The notes: generated by a model not told the origin, from the sequence alone. 64,000 nucleotides of DNA from JABCZH01 sp963803775 (GCA_963803775.1 CAWDNS010000004.1:248001-312000), one strand, 5' to 3'; shown: positions 35,566 to 44,899, counted from the stretch's first letter. Numbers and translations: made by a program.

Positions 35566-36334
35566 CTACGGGATCACGTGGAACGGCACGTTGCTGGTGA
35601 GCACGCCGCGAGGTGTGGTCACGGTTACGTAGCCTGTCGTCCCCCCAACTGGAACCGTGGCACGAATGTATGTGTCAGACACAACTGTGAAGCTCGCCGG
35701 GATTCCGTTCAGCGAAACGCCGGTGGTCCTGGTGAATCCTTGCCCAAGAATGCCTCCGGTTTGCCCGACTTTCCCAGCGGAGCGGACGAACGCTACAAAG
35801 GGACCGAGGCCTATGTCCAAACTGAACAGAGTGCCCAGGTTATCGGAGCCGCCTGCATAGGTCATTCCATAGAAGTTTCCGTTGGTTGCTTGAAGTAGCC
35901 CGCCATATGGGTTGCCGCCATCTGCTGAATCAAACGAGTGTAGGGTCGTGAGCGCACCGCCTGAGCTGAATCGGAACACGGTTCCGCATCCATCTGGGGT
36001 GCATGTGGGATTTCCGCCGAAGAGAGTTGTCCCGTAGAAGTTTCCGTCCGTGGCCAGAACCAATCCTGCCCATGGATTACCACCCGTGCTATCGAAAAGG
36101 TGCAACGTGGTTAGCTCGCCATCCGCCGTGATTTCAAAGATCGTTCCATGGCCAGCACCATAAGTCGTCCCGTCGAAGTTTCCGTTTGTGGCTTGGACTA
36201 ACCCATCATAAGGAGAATTTTGCGGATCGACCAAATCATATAGGGTAGTTAGCGCACCCGCGTCGGTCATCATAAAGATGGTGCCAGAGTTGTAGCCCCC
36301 GCCATCGGCCGTGGTCCCGTAGAAATTTCCAGAT
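35566..36334 (-). pseudogene. GloVer-repeat/IPT protein, 5'-truncated remnant
   Basis: The frame covers about four GloVer repeats ('NGNFYGTTLFGG', 'GALTTLHSFDSADG') and a C-terminal IPT/TIG-like domain ('GILGQGFTRTTGVSLNGIPA', ending 'VPFHVIP'). It resembles the C-terminal half of the gene at 50831. Going upstream, a stop (TAA) cuts the frame at about 36335 inside a repeat ('NFYGTTADGG'), so the signal peptide and first repeats are gone. The 590 bases upstream to 36925 hold no supported gene. Confidence 0.75.
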
Positions 36335-36925
36335 TATGCGGGCCTCGGATTTTGGAACCACACTTCCGGGTATAGCAGTCCCTGGATACGGGCCGCGCTT
36401 TGGTGAGAGTATTGAGAATGACGGAAGTTACAACTTCTCAAGAGATCGTTAATGATGGTTGTGGATTCTCGGACCCGAAATGAAACATGGAGAATGCGAA
36501 TTTGTTTTCGTCCGATCTCTATGGTTCCTGCCTTCTCAACTCACTGAGAGCCTGAAGAATTGCAATCTAAGTAATTATTGGACTAAGATTCCCAGCCTGT
36601 AACTTTTCCTCAGAGGCGGCATCAAGAAGGAGAACGAAGGACCATGGTCCAGGGGGAGGGGTCTGTGAATTCGAGCGCCGTCGGCAGCGACGCCCTGGCA
36701 GCAGTCTTGAGGGAACGCACCAACTCCCTTCCAGTACCTATTCCAGTACCTATGGACGCTCCGAAATCTCAAAATGACCAGTCTTCGATTGGGAAGCTAT
36801 GTTGCATTGCATGTCTTGACCTCACCGAGACAGAGCGTGAGTGTATGACGCTCGACGTCTCTGGACACTACTCGCGACCTGACCTTTTTCGTTTCAGCGT
36901 TGCCGAGGAAAGAAGAGAATAGAAG

Positions 36926-37213
36926 ATGTCAGTTCCTTATTTGCGCGAAGCTGTAAAAGACGGCGACTCGGAAAAGCTCATTCGCTTCGTACGGCTGCAC
37001 CTTGGCGATGGCAACGAAAATGTTGGCCGGAAAGAGATCGACAAGTCCTGGACCGAAGCCCTGAAGATTCTTCTGCATGATCAGGAGCCAGATTGCGAGT
37101 TCATTGAGCAAACCATGCAGAAGGATTCGTCGACACTGGCGTTGCTTTACTTTCGTCTGCACTTTTATTTCATTCGCAATTCAGGGGAATGGATTCACGA
37201 TGGCAGCCGCTAA
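36926..37213 (+). CDS. Hypothetical protein preceding the selenoprotein gene (95 aa)
   Basis: A 95-residue frame starting MSVPYLREAVKDGDSEKLIR, containing 'IDKSWTEALKILLHD' and 'LALLYFRLHFYFIRNSGEW'. The composition is protein-like. It overlaps the start of the selenoprotein gene by 14 bases, so translation is probably coupled. No family is recognised. A GA-rich stretch lies upstream of the ATG. Confidence 0.5.
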   Translation: MSVPYLREAVKDGDSEKLIRFVRLHLGDGNENVGRKEIDKSWTEALKILLHDQEPDCEFIEQTMQKDSSTLALLYFRLHFYFIRNSGEWIHDGSR

Positions 37214-38057
37214 TTTGCACTCCTCGAAGACAACGGAGTCGCCGGTCGACCCCCGGGAGAGCGGAACTCAACTCCGCCCCGGCCTCTGGCAGACCATCAA
37301 CGAGCGTTACCCCGGCTCGATGATCACCAAGAGCGAGTTTATACCTCTGGCGCGACTCGCCAAGCCGCTGAAGGACAGCACAGTCTGCCTCATCAGTTCT
37401 TGCGGCGTACACCTCAAGCGGGACCGTCCGATGGAGGTTGCGCATCCTTTGGGCGACTTCAGCTTCCGTCGCGTGCCCTCCGACGCCCGGCAACCTGATC
37501 TAGTCATTCATCAACTCAAATATCCGCATGACGATGCTGACGTGGACATTAATGTCATCTTCCCTATCGAACGATTACAGGATTTAGCGGCTGAAGGAGT
37601 CATCGGCGGGCTCACAAGAAATTTCTTCAGCTTCATCGGCTACAACATGGATCCCGAGCGGTTCGAGGCTACGGTAGCCGAGGGCATTGCCCGCGCAGTC
37701 GATGAACAAGAGCGGGCGGACGTTGCGCTGCTCGCTCCGGCATGACCAATTTGTCATCAGTCGGTCGGACTGATCCAGAGAAAGATCGAAGAACGCGGAA
37801 TTCCGACGGTCTCGATCACAGTGGCCAAAGACGTGACCCGCGCCATCAAAGTTCCGCGGGCGGTTTTCGTTCCCTGGCCAATGGGCCATCACTTTGGTGC
37901 GCCTTTCTGTACCCGTATCCAGCGACAGGTGATTCTCGCTGGCTTCGAAGCTGTCGAGACGATTGAGCAAAGCGGGACGGTCGTCGATCTCCCGATCCCT
38001 TGGGCACAAGTGCGGCAGGAATCAAGATCTCTCACCGAGCAAGGGAGAAACTTATAG
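37200..38057 (+). CDS. GrdB/PrdB-family selenoprotein with in-frame UGA (selenocysteine 182)
   Basis: Read through the TGA at 37743-37745, the gene encodes 285 residues of the glycine/sarcosine/betaine/D-proline reductase selenoprotein B family. Before the TGA: 'VCLISSCGVHLKRDRPMEV', 'ADVDINVIFPIERLQDLAAE', 'GGLTRNFFSFIGYNMDPERF'. After it the frame stays open for 104 codons: 'PICHQSVGLIQRKIEERGIP', 'VPRAVFVPWPMGHHFGAPFC'. The TGA codes residue 182 in U-P-I-C, the UxxC redox motif at the position where family members have selenocysteine. A SECIS-like hairpin follows. The normal stop is the TAG at 38055. It probably catalyses a reductive cleavage or a thiol/selenol redox reaction; substrate unknown. 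The ATG is at 37200 with a distant GGGGA. Decoding genes (selABC) are not in this window. Confidence 0.85.
37743..37774 (+). promoter_or_regulatory. UGA codon and SECIS-like stem-loop
   Basis: After UGA (37743-37745) come 10 bases, then ATCAGTC (37756-37762), loop GGTCG, and GACTGAT (37768-37774). The stem is a perfect seven base pairs. The loop starts 18 bases after the UGA and has G in its first two positions, both within the pattern described for bacterial SECIS elements recognised by SelB. Function is inferred from position and shape. Confidence 0.65.
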
Positions 38058-38428
38058 GCTTTCATTTCTTCGCGCGTCGAAGGTTTGTGGCACTCCAGGG
38101 AAGATGTGCTCCCAAAGTTCGCGTATGCTGCCTCGACTGTACCTTTCGGAACGATCCGAATCTCCAAGAGAAAGAGGTTTTCATGACCGCCGCGCCGTAC
38201 TTTCACCCGCAAGCTGTAAGGCTCGCAAGAAACCGCTGCGCTCTCTTACGCACAGCAGCTCTAGCATTGGGGTAATCATCGGCGCGATTGGTATCACCTC
38301 CGGTCCGCTGAGCACTCAGGGCGGCGGCACGCCGGACCGATCCCTCACAGGCAGCAACCAACCCAGCCGTTTACCGCGAAGATTTAAGGCTGATAAGGCG
38401 GTATACTTCAAGCCCTGCTTGCTGTGCC
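38058..38428. other. Intergenic region after the selenoprotein gene
   Basis: About 370 bases without a supported gene. Frames across it lack ribosome sites and protein-like composition. No terminator hairpin with a U-run was seen. Confidence 0.4.
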
Positions 38429-38962
38429 TTACAAATACTTGCTCAAGCACCTCGTGCAGGGACTCAGGCCCTGCGCGAGGGCTACGCTCGCTGTCATGTG
38501 CCGAACTGTTTCCCGGTTAATAATGAAAGGACATGCGGCTAGATGAAAAAGCTTCCCTTTCTCTGAGACTACCAGCTGCATATCCGGAGGGATTGGTTGT
38601 GCCAAATGTTGAGAGTGTTTAGAAATTGAGTCAGGGACTTCGTGCGAAGCGCGGCTCAATTCGATTCCTCCTACAACTAGCACTGATCCAACCAACGCGA
38701 ACACCCAGCCAAAGAAATTGCGCCGCGTGGTGGGCATGTTTGCCTCGAGACGGCGATGCAATCGTTGGGAAAATCCGGCTGGGAGTTCGGCCATGCGTTC
38801 GTCGCCGTACAGCGTGACGATGTTCTGCAAACCGGCCAACACCGACGCACAAGCCTGGCAGGTCTTGATGTGCTCATCGATGGACTGCTGCAAATCGGGG
38901 CTTAGAGTTCCATCTATGTAGTTGGAACTTTCGCGCCATATTGTTTGGCAGGTTATTCCCAT
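38429..38962 (-). CDS. Anti-sigma factor with zinc finger and Ada-like metal-binding tail
   Basis: The 177-residue protein from ATG 38962 opens with a zinc-finger anti-sigma domain: 'YIDGTLSPDLQQSIDEHI', then 'TCQACASVLAGL' (HxxxCxxC). A membrane helix follows ('FGWVFALVGSVLVVGGIEL'). The C-terminal part 'KLFHLAACPFI' and 'SPCTRCLSKYL' has the spacing of the zinc site of Ada-type proteins, suggesting a metal- or thiol-sensing extracytoplasmic end. The ATG overlaps the frame of the adjacent sigma factor, now broken, so this protein may be an orphan. Confidence 0.75.
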   Translation of the reverse strand: MGITCQTIWRESSNYIDGTLSPDLQQSIDEHIKTCQACASVLAGLQNIVTLYGDERMAELPAGFSQRLHRRLEANMPTTRRNFFGWVFALVGSVLVVGGIELSRASHEVPDSISKHSQHLAQPIPPDMQLVVSEKGKLFHLAACPFIINRETVRHMTASVALAQGLSPCTRCLSKYL

Positions 38963-39274
38963 GGCTTGTTCCCTTTCGCGAAGGCCAGCCCAGTACTCCA
39001 TTTTCCGTTCAGACCTGGACTCAGGAAATCACGCAACATCAGTCGCGCTCTCAGCAGCCCGCGTTTTTACCGAGCCGGGGGGAATTTCGAGGACCCTGGC
39101 TGTTTCCTCAATGCTCAAATGTTGAATGTCGCGCAGCACAAATACCGAACGATACTTGTCACCGAGCGAAGACAACGCTTCGACTAATGCGATGCAGACT
39201 TCCTTTCGTTCCAGGCTCCCCGCCGTAGAGGTGACTATCGAGGCGGCAAGAAGTTTCAACAAGGGACTAGAGGC
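38953..39274 (-). pseudogene. ECF sigma factor, truncated and frameshifted
   Basis: Only region 4 remains: 'ALSSLGDKYRSVFVLRDIQH' and 'LSIEETARVLEIPPGSVKTR'. The frame then shifts at the CCC tract near 39058. In the neighbouring frame it continues as 'LLRARLMLRDFLSPGLNG' and ends 10 bases inside the anti-sigma gene, the normal overlapping sigma/anti-sigma arrangement. Upstream a stop at about 39275 removes region 2. It is a dead gene. Confidence 0.75.
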
Positions 39275-39425
39275 TTAAGCCTCGCGAGATTCCGCTGATG
39301 GCAGTTATCGCCGCTTAATTTCGTTAATTCCGGGCATGCTGACGTCCATCACCCGGGATGCCGTATGCCAGGCTCGATTGTCATCCTGCGCGATGGTGAC
39401 AGACCCAGCGTGCTCTGCCCCAAGA

Positions 39426-39662
39426 AAACCGGTGGCCGGGATGATCACTTCTGCAGTTCAGGCCGAGCATATCCTGACGACCGGCCAGGCGGATGCAGTA
39501 GTTATCGCCCGCGAGATGTTACGGGATCCGTATTGGCCGCTGAACGCGAGGCGCGGGAGCTAGGGCAGGCCATATCGTGGCCTGTTCAGTATCTTAGAGC
39601 GGGTCCGGAGGGAGCCCAAGCCCGTGTTCCCGTGGACCTGAAGAATCTGAAGTCTTGTTTCG
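39426..39662 (+). pseudogene. Old yellow enzyme (NADH:flavin oxidoreductase) C-terminal remnant
   Basis: 'AGMITSAVQAEHILTTGQAD' and 'AVVIAREMLRDPYWPL' match the C-terminal FMN-binding end of YqjM-type old yellow enzymes. After a frameshift near 39550 the match continues as 'ARELGQAISWPVQYLRAGPE'. The barrel N-terminus is absent. It abuts the truncated sigma factor on the other strand, so a deletion joined the two. Confidence 0.7.
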
Positions 39663-39750
39663 CGGAGCAGCACGCTGTTCCGCAACTCTGAATTCGCGCT
39701 CGGTTGTGTGGCTGGCTAGGGAGAAAGCCGAGCGCGGTTGTCGCGCTGAT

Positions 39751-40767
39751 TTAGGCTTCCACGGCTACGCTTGGCTTCGCTTCGATCATGCTGGCAAGGC
39801 CGGCCACTCGCCGATACGACTCGATCCTGTCCGCATGCTCGTAGGTATCGGTCACAACGATCACCTCATTAGCAGCTGTATCACCCACCAACTTCTGCAG
39901 CCCCGCCTTCACCGTCGCATTCGACCCCACAATCGCCGCGCTCAGTCTGCTCCTCACCGCCGCCCGCTCGTCGTCCCGCCACAGCGACTCCATGGAATCG
40001 ACCGGGGGCAACAGCTCGACCGGCTGGTTTCGAATAAGCCGCAGAAAGCGCTGCTGGGGTGTCGTGAACAATCGCCTGGCCGCCTCGTCAGTCTCCGCCG
40101 CAATCACCTGCACCGCTACCATGAAGTACGGCTTCCGAAGTACTTCGCTCGGCCGGAACTCGTCCCGGTACAGCTCAGCCGCTGCGTATAAGTGCTCAGG
40201 GGCAAAGTGGGCCGCAAAGGCAAATGGCAAGCCTAGCTTCCCTGCTAGTTGCGCGCTGAAGCCGCTCGACCCTAGCAACGTGATCGGCACATTGCTTCCC
40301 TGTCCGGGAATCGCTCTCACTGCCTGCCCCGGCCGCTCCGGCCCCAGGTAAGTTTGCAATTCAGCGAGCAATGCCGGGAAATCTTCGCCACTCTGCTGCA
40401 AATCTCTTCGCAATGCCCGCATCGTTTGAAAGTCGCCGCCCGGAGCGCGTCCCAGCCCCAGATCAATGCGACCTGGGTAAAGCGCCTCCAGCGTCCCGAA
40501 TTGTTCCGCGACGACCAGCGGCGCGTGGTTTGGCAGCATCACTCCACCACTGCCCACTCGAATCGTTTTTGTCGCTGTTGCCACATGCCCAATCAGTACG
40601 GGCGTGGCTGAGCAAGCTAGTCCAGAAATGGAGTGATGTTCCGCCAGCCAATAGCGCTTGTATCCCCACTGCTCCACGTGCTGCGCCAGGTTCACCGATC
40701 GGGCAATTGCACTGCCCGCGGGCTCCCCGGTTCGCATGCCCACAAGATCCAGAACTGAAACCGCCAA
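39751..40767 (-). CDS. LLM-class flavin-dependent oxidoreductase
   Basis: The 338-residue protein has the bacterial luciferase-like barrel: 'SVLDLVGMRTGEPAGSAIA', 'YKRYWLAEHHSISGLACSAT', 'IRVGSGGVMLPNHAPLVVAE', 'YPGRIDLGLGRAPGGD'. The family uses reduced flavin and oxygen on varied substrates; the substrate here is unknown. The frame starts at a TTG (40767) directly before the barrel, with no ATG or GTG between it and the upstream stop, so the extreme N-terminus is uncertain. Confidence 0.85.
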   Translation of the reverse strand: MAVSVLDLVGMRTGEPAGSAIARSVNLAQHVEQWGYKRYWLAEHHSISGLACSATPVLIGHVATATKTIRVGSGGVMLPNHAPLVVAEQFGTLEALYPGRIDLGLGRAPGGDFQTMRALRRDLQQSGEDFPALLAELQTYLGPERPGQAVRAIPGQGSNVPITLLGSSGFSAQLAGKLGLPFAFAAHFAPEHLYAAAELYRDEFRPSEVLRKPYFMVAVQVIAAETDEAARRLFTTPQQRFLRLIRNQPVELLPPVDSMESLWRDDERAAVRSRLSAAIVGSNATVKAGLQKLVGDTAANEVIVVTDTYEHADRIESYRRVAGLASMIEAKPSVAVEA

Positions 40768-40856
40768 CCCGTTACCGATGACTGGTTAGATGAGTCACAT
40801 GAGAAAGCGATGCGGACTGGTCAGCGGGTAACAGAATGGAAGCAGCTTGATGGAAG

Positions 40857-40935
40857 CAGCTTGGCCGTAGCCTCGAATTGTGGAATGGGCTCAGTTCCTT
40901 GAACGCGGAAGTGGACGCATTGGAAAGACAACTGA
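40857..40935 (-). pseudogene. DUF932 gene remnant
   Basis: About 79 bases align with the 3' part of the DUF932 gene (45313-45390): both contain CAGCTTGGC, GAATTGTGG and CAGTTCCTTGAA in the same order. Translated, 'TEPIPQFEATAKL' corresponds to 'LEPVPQFKATAKL'. The rest of the gene is missing. It lies between the LLM gene and UPF0182, with no other supported content in the 325-base gap. Confidence 0.6.
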
Positions 40936-41092
40936 CAGCTGCCGGTCGGGACGACCACGCTCGAGTTCGTAATGGCCGGCATCATCCCAGCCCAGATAAT
41001 TGTCAGTAGAGCAGCGGAAGTACGCCCGAGCATTAGACGAGCTCGTCGTTCTTGAAAGCTCCGAGACCCCAGAGCACGGCACCCCAGCGAGC

Positions 41093-43921
41093 CTATTTTG
41101 TGCGCGCATTCAGCCTGTCGAGCGCGCGCTTCAATTCTTCAAGTTTCTGTCCGGCCTCGCCAAGTTTGCCCTCCGCCGTCAGGCGCTGGTAGTCGGCAAG
41201 GTCTTTGGCGGCTTCGGCGATGAGCGCGTTGAGATCCGCTGCGGGCTCGGGCGACGCGGCGGACGCAGGCGCGCCTCGCACCAGTTCTGCTGGCGCTGCG
41301 GCGGCAGTCAGCGACGAGACCGCACCGCCAAAAAGGGCCGCCATCGCCGACTCGAAGGTTGGTCCGTACGCCAGCCGATCTTGCAGCGCGAGCACGACCA
41401 GACGCAACTCGGGCATCGGACTCCGCTCTGCCTGCAGGTAAATCGGTTCTGCATACAACAGCGCGCGCCCGGTTGGAATCACCAGCAATGCGCCACGCCG
41501 CACATGCGAGCCTTGCTGATTCCACAGCGTCAATTGTCCCGAGAGCTGCGCATTCTGGTCGATCCGCGCCTCGATTTGCAGCGGTCCATCGACCAGCTTA
41601 GTCTTGGGAAAGTTATAGACCACCGACGTACCATATTGCGCGCCGTCGCTGCGGCCGGCAATCCAGCCAATCAGATTGTTCCGGTTGGCCGGCGTGAAGG
41701 GCAGAATCTCGACGAACTCCTCGCCGGTTTCGCCCGGCAGTTTCATCAGCACGAAGTTCGGCTGCATCGCCTGCGTTACTTGTTGACCGGCCTCGCTCAT
41801 GCCAACTTCGGTGGCGACGGTCCACAGATCCTCACGGTTGTAGAAAGCTGCCGGGTCCGTCATGTGATACAGGCCGTAGACTTCCGCCTGCAGCTTGAGC
41901 AACAACTCGGGGTAGCGCACGTGTTTGCGCAGTCCCGGCGGCATCATGGCCGCATCCTTGAACAGGCTCGGAAAGATGCGGCGGTAGGCTGCAATGATCG
42001 GATCATCCGGATCGAACACGTAAAACGTGGTCGTACCATCGTAGGCATCGACAACCACCTTCACGCTGTTGCGCATGTAGTTGATGGGATTGCCGTCGAG
42101 TTGGTAATGGGTTGAGTACGGGTAGCTGTCTGAAACCGTGAACGCATCCATGATCCAGGACAGGCGGCCATCGTCGTCGAGCACGATGTAGGCATCTGGA
42201 TCGAACGTGAGAAACGGCGCTAACGCCGCTACGCGATCGCTTATGTTGCGGCGCATCAGCAGCCGGCTATCCCTGTTCACGTCATCGCTGAATGGCAGCT
42301 TCGCGAGATCGCTCTGATCAAGCGCGATGATCATGCGGCGCAGGAAGCCGCCGAGTGGAATGCCACCGTTGCCTTCGTACGACGTGAGGTTGTTAGACGC
42401 GCCTTGCGGGTAGTTGAATTCCTGCTGCCGCGTCTTCACATAGACGTCAGTGTTGGTCAACTCGCCGAAATAAATCTCCGGACGTGTCACGGCCAGGCTA
42501 CGAACTGTGCTCTGGACCGGCATATTACTCAAAATCAGCGTGGGCAGCCCTTCCGCCGTGAACCCATTGACCGGGTTCATCGTGATGCCATAGCCGTGAG
42601 TGTAGATAAGCTTCTCGTTAATCCAGTTGCGGCTGCTCTCCGGAAGCTTATCCACGTTCAACTCGCGGGGCGCGAGCATCACTTCGCGAGTAGTGCCGTC
42701 GATCTCATAGCGATCAATGTCGATGTCGGGGAAGTCGTAGTAGGTACGGATTTCCTGAATCTGGCGAAGTGTGTCCTGCAATGCATGCCAGTCCCACAGC
42801 CGGATGTTTTGGAGTGTAGCCTGATTGTTCGCCGCGTTGGCAGCCTCGACGGTCGTCTCGGCCGGAAACTCGCGCTGCGCGACTCGGTCTAATCCGTAGG
42901 CCTGCCGCGTCAGATCGGTGTTGTAGACGATGTAAGGCTTCTCGCGGTTCAGTTCGTTCGGTTTCACGATAAAACTACTGACGTACCATCCGACCCCTTG
43001 GACCGCGATATAACAGACTGCCGCCGGCAGGACCGCAGCCACCAACCAACGCCCGCGCTGCATCGACACGGCGTTCACGGCTGCAATCACCGCGCCGACA
43101 ATGAGCGCCGCACAGACGACAAGCATCCCTGTTAGCGTGATGTGCGCATCCGTGTAGGTCACGCCCCCGAAGATCGTATGATCGTCGAACAATCGCTCGA
43201 ACCGCCCAATATAGCCGCGCATCGCGAGGATCAGCAACAGAAACGCAAACGTGATCGACAGCCCGCGCCAAGGTAATCGGACGGAGCGGCTGAGACGCCC
43301 GGCGAGCGCACGGCTTCCGCCCGTGATGAGGACAAAGAAGACGGCGAGTAGACAAGTAATCACGGCTAGCGTAAGCAGCCAGCCGGCTACAAGCTGCCAC
43401 GCGGGCAGGGTGAACAGAAAGAAGTTCAGTGGCTTGCCAAAAATCGGGCCCATGACGCCATCGGTGGGGTGAGGCGCATACCAAAAGAGCGCAAGCGTCG
43501 GCCACTCCGCCATCATGCTGACGCCGGTTGCAGCGGCAACGGCGAGCGAAACGCCGAGCGCGATGAGACGGAGGACAGGCTCAACCGGCAGCTTCACCGG
43601 CCGCCCGCCGATGAGAATCGTATGACCGCTTGGCAAATCGGAGAGATGTGCCCGCTTCAGAGCCAGGAAGGAACCGTACAGAATGAGAAATGTGGCCGCT
43701 CCAAAAGCGGCGAAGACTCCCCACTGAAGACTCAGTGTTTTCCAGAACACGTCCCCGTAGCCGAGCGACCTGAACCAGAGCAGGTCCACGTAATACGACA
43801 ACGCGGTCCGACCGCCAAAGAAGATGCCCGCAACGACGGCGAGAATGAGAAGGAAGCGGCGGCGACGCCGCGGCGGGTGCGTCCGCGGATGGGCCGGCGG
43901 CCAGTCAATGGACTCGGGCAT
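41093..43921 (-). CDS. UPF0182 family membrane protein
   Basis: The 942-residue protein has about seven membrane helices in its first 320 residues ('FLLILAVVAGIFFGGRTALS', 'LISLAVAAATGVSM'-like segments, 'LSITFAFLLLILAM'). A large extracytoplasmic domain follows with conserved UPF0182 phrases: 'WYVSSFIVKPNELNREKPYI', 'THGYGITMNPVNGFTAEGLP', 'PQGASNNLTSYEGNGGIPLG'. The C-terminal tail is Ala/Glu-rich. The family is widespread and its function is not established. GGGAGGG lies just upstream of the ATG. The 340 bases beyond the start hold no gene. Confidence 0.9.
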   Translation of the reverse strand: MPESIDWPPAHPRTHPPRRRRRFLLILAVVAGIFFGGRTALSYYVDLLWFRSLGYGDVFWKTLSLQWGVFAAFGAATFLILYGSFLALKRAHLSDLPSGHTILIGGRPVKLPVEPVLRLIALGVSLAVAAATGVSMMAEWPTLALFWYAPHPTDGVMGPIFGKPLNFFLFTLPAWQLVAGWLLTLAVITCLLAVFFVLITGGSRALAGRLSRSVRLPWRGLSITFAFLLLILAMRGYIGRFERLFDDHTIFGGVTYTDAHITLTGMLVVCAALIVGAVIAAVNAVSMQRGRWLVAAVLPAAVCYIAVQGVGWYVSSFIVKPNELNREKPYIVYNTDLTRQAYGLDRVAQREFPAETTVEAANAANNQATLQNIRLWDWHALQDTLRQIQEIRTYYDFPDIDIDRYEIDGTTREVMLAPRELNVDKLPESSRNWINEKLIYTHGYGITMNPVNGFTAEGLPTLILSNMPVQSTVRSLAVTRPEIYFGELTNTDVYVKTRQQEFNYPQGASNNLTSYEGNGGIPLGGFLRRMIIALDQSDLAKLPFSDDVNRDSRLLMRRNISDRVAALAPFLTFDPDAYIVLDDDGRLSWIMDAFTVSDSYPYSTHYQLDGNPINYMRNSVKVVVDAYDGTTTFYVFDPDDPIIAAYRRIFPSLFKDAAMMPPGLRKHVRYPELLLKLQAEVYGLYHMTDPAAFYNREDLWTVATEVGMSEAGQQVTQAMQPNFVLMKLPGETGEEFVEILPFTPANRNNLIGWIAGRSDGAQYGTSVVYNFPKTKLVDGPLQIEARIDQNAQLSGQLTLWNQQGSHVRRGALLVIPTGRALLYAEPIYLQAERSPMPELRLVVLALQDRLAYGPTFESAMAALFGGAVSSLTAAAAPAELVRGAPASAASPEPAADLNALIAEAAKDLADYQRLTAEGKLGEAGQKLEELKRALDRLNARTK

Positions 43922-44261
43922 TGCCCTCCCTCGTTATGAGAAGCATTTCCGTGAGCAGAATTCCAAGAGACGGTATTGTACCCTGCCTGAAAAAGCGTAA
44001 CCACTTGGCGGATCGTGTGCATACGGTTTCGCCGTTTCGCCAACCAATCGCACAAGCCTCTTTCCGTAGCTTGCGGTCCCGTCAACGCTCAACAATTCGT
44101 AAGACACTTGTTCGTTGCGATCCTGGACTTCGATTCGCCAAGCGAGTTGACCAGTGCGATTTCCGAGGTCTTAATAGGGATCGCCGTGATGACGATAGTC
44201 CGCAGCTTTTCGAGAGCCATTTGGCGCGAGTCCTAGTGTTATTTTGACAAGCGGCACGTCA

Positions 44262-44651
44262 TCATTTGGCGACCCTTACCTTGAAGGTCACGGCGTTGGT
44301 CCCGCCGGCGTTCTTGATGAGGAACTTGTACTGCCCGTCCTTCTCCGGCGTCACCTTAACCGAACACTTCGGTCCGGGCGAGTCGTCCTTAGCGACTTCC
44401 GCGCCGGAGGAGTCGTAGACGAAAAAGTGCACGTCGGTATTCTTTGGGCCGTCCGTGGTGGCCTCGAACTCTTTCCCCGCCGTGAAAGACAGGAGGTAAG
44501 CGACCTCTCCTTTGTCCTTCATTTCGATCTTCTTGCCATTGAACGCCGCCCCTTTGCCCAGGTCGGCGGGCTTGACGTCCTGCGCGGGACACAGGGCGAC
44601 CGCGAACATAACTGCCAGCACTGCTATGACGAACCGAGTGATCGATTTCAT
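44262..44651 (-). CDS. Secreted hypothetical protein (129 aa)
   Basis: ATG 44651 is preceded by GGAGG at nine bases and followed by a signal peptide ('MKSITRFVIAVLAVMFAVAL', cut after 'CPAQ'). The mature part is a single beta-sandwich-like domain: 'VAYLLSFTAGKEFEATTDGP', 'TDVHFFVYDSSGAEVAKDD', 'DGQYKFLIKNAGGTNAVTFK', similar in rhythm to PPC-type domains. No catalytic residues are seen. The longer frame to 44792 lacks a start signal. Confidence 0.65.
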   Translation of the reverse strand: MKSITRFVIAVLAVMFAVALCPAQDVKPADLGKGAAFNGKKIEMKDKGEVAYLLSFTAGKEFEATTDGPKNTDVHFFVYDSSGAEVAKDDSPGPKCSVKVTPEKDGQYKFLIKNAGGTNAVTFKVRVAK

Positions 44652-44899
44652 TGGTGTTTCCTCCAGAGTCGGATCAGAACCGCAGCATGATGATGCCGCT
44701 GACAGCATAGCGCCAAACATATAAGGAAGGCGTGAAGACTCCAAAAAGAATCCGTAAACAAAACCACCCGGCTCCCTATCCAAAATAAACACGAGAAAAG
44801 AACTCTTATTCCTTGGATGTGATCCTGCCTGCTGCGTGGTTCAAGCTTCGCCGGAATCCTTTCTAGAGCATGGCTGCAACCATTGATTCATGAAACTTG

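Noticed and set aside
36644..36922. 92-residue ORF with AAGGAG some 11 bases upstream
   Set aside because: The translation contains a short internal repeat (PVPIPVP) and no domain-like pattern; spacing is poor, so it was not listed as a gene.
37743..37745. TGA read as an ordinary stop or nonsense mutation in the GrdB-like gene
   Set aside because: Family similarity continues in the same frame for 104 codons, the codon sits in a UxxC motif and a SECIS-like hairpin follows; a pseudogene cannot be fully excluded without sel genes.
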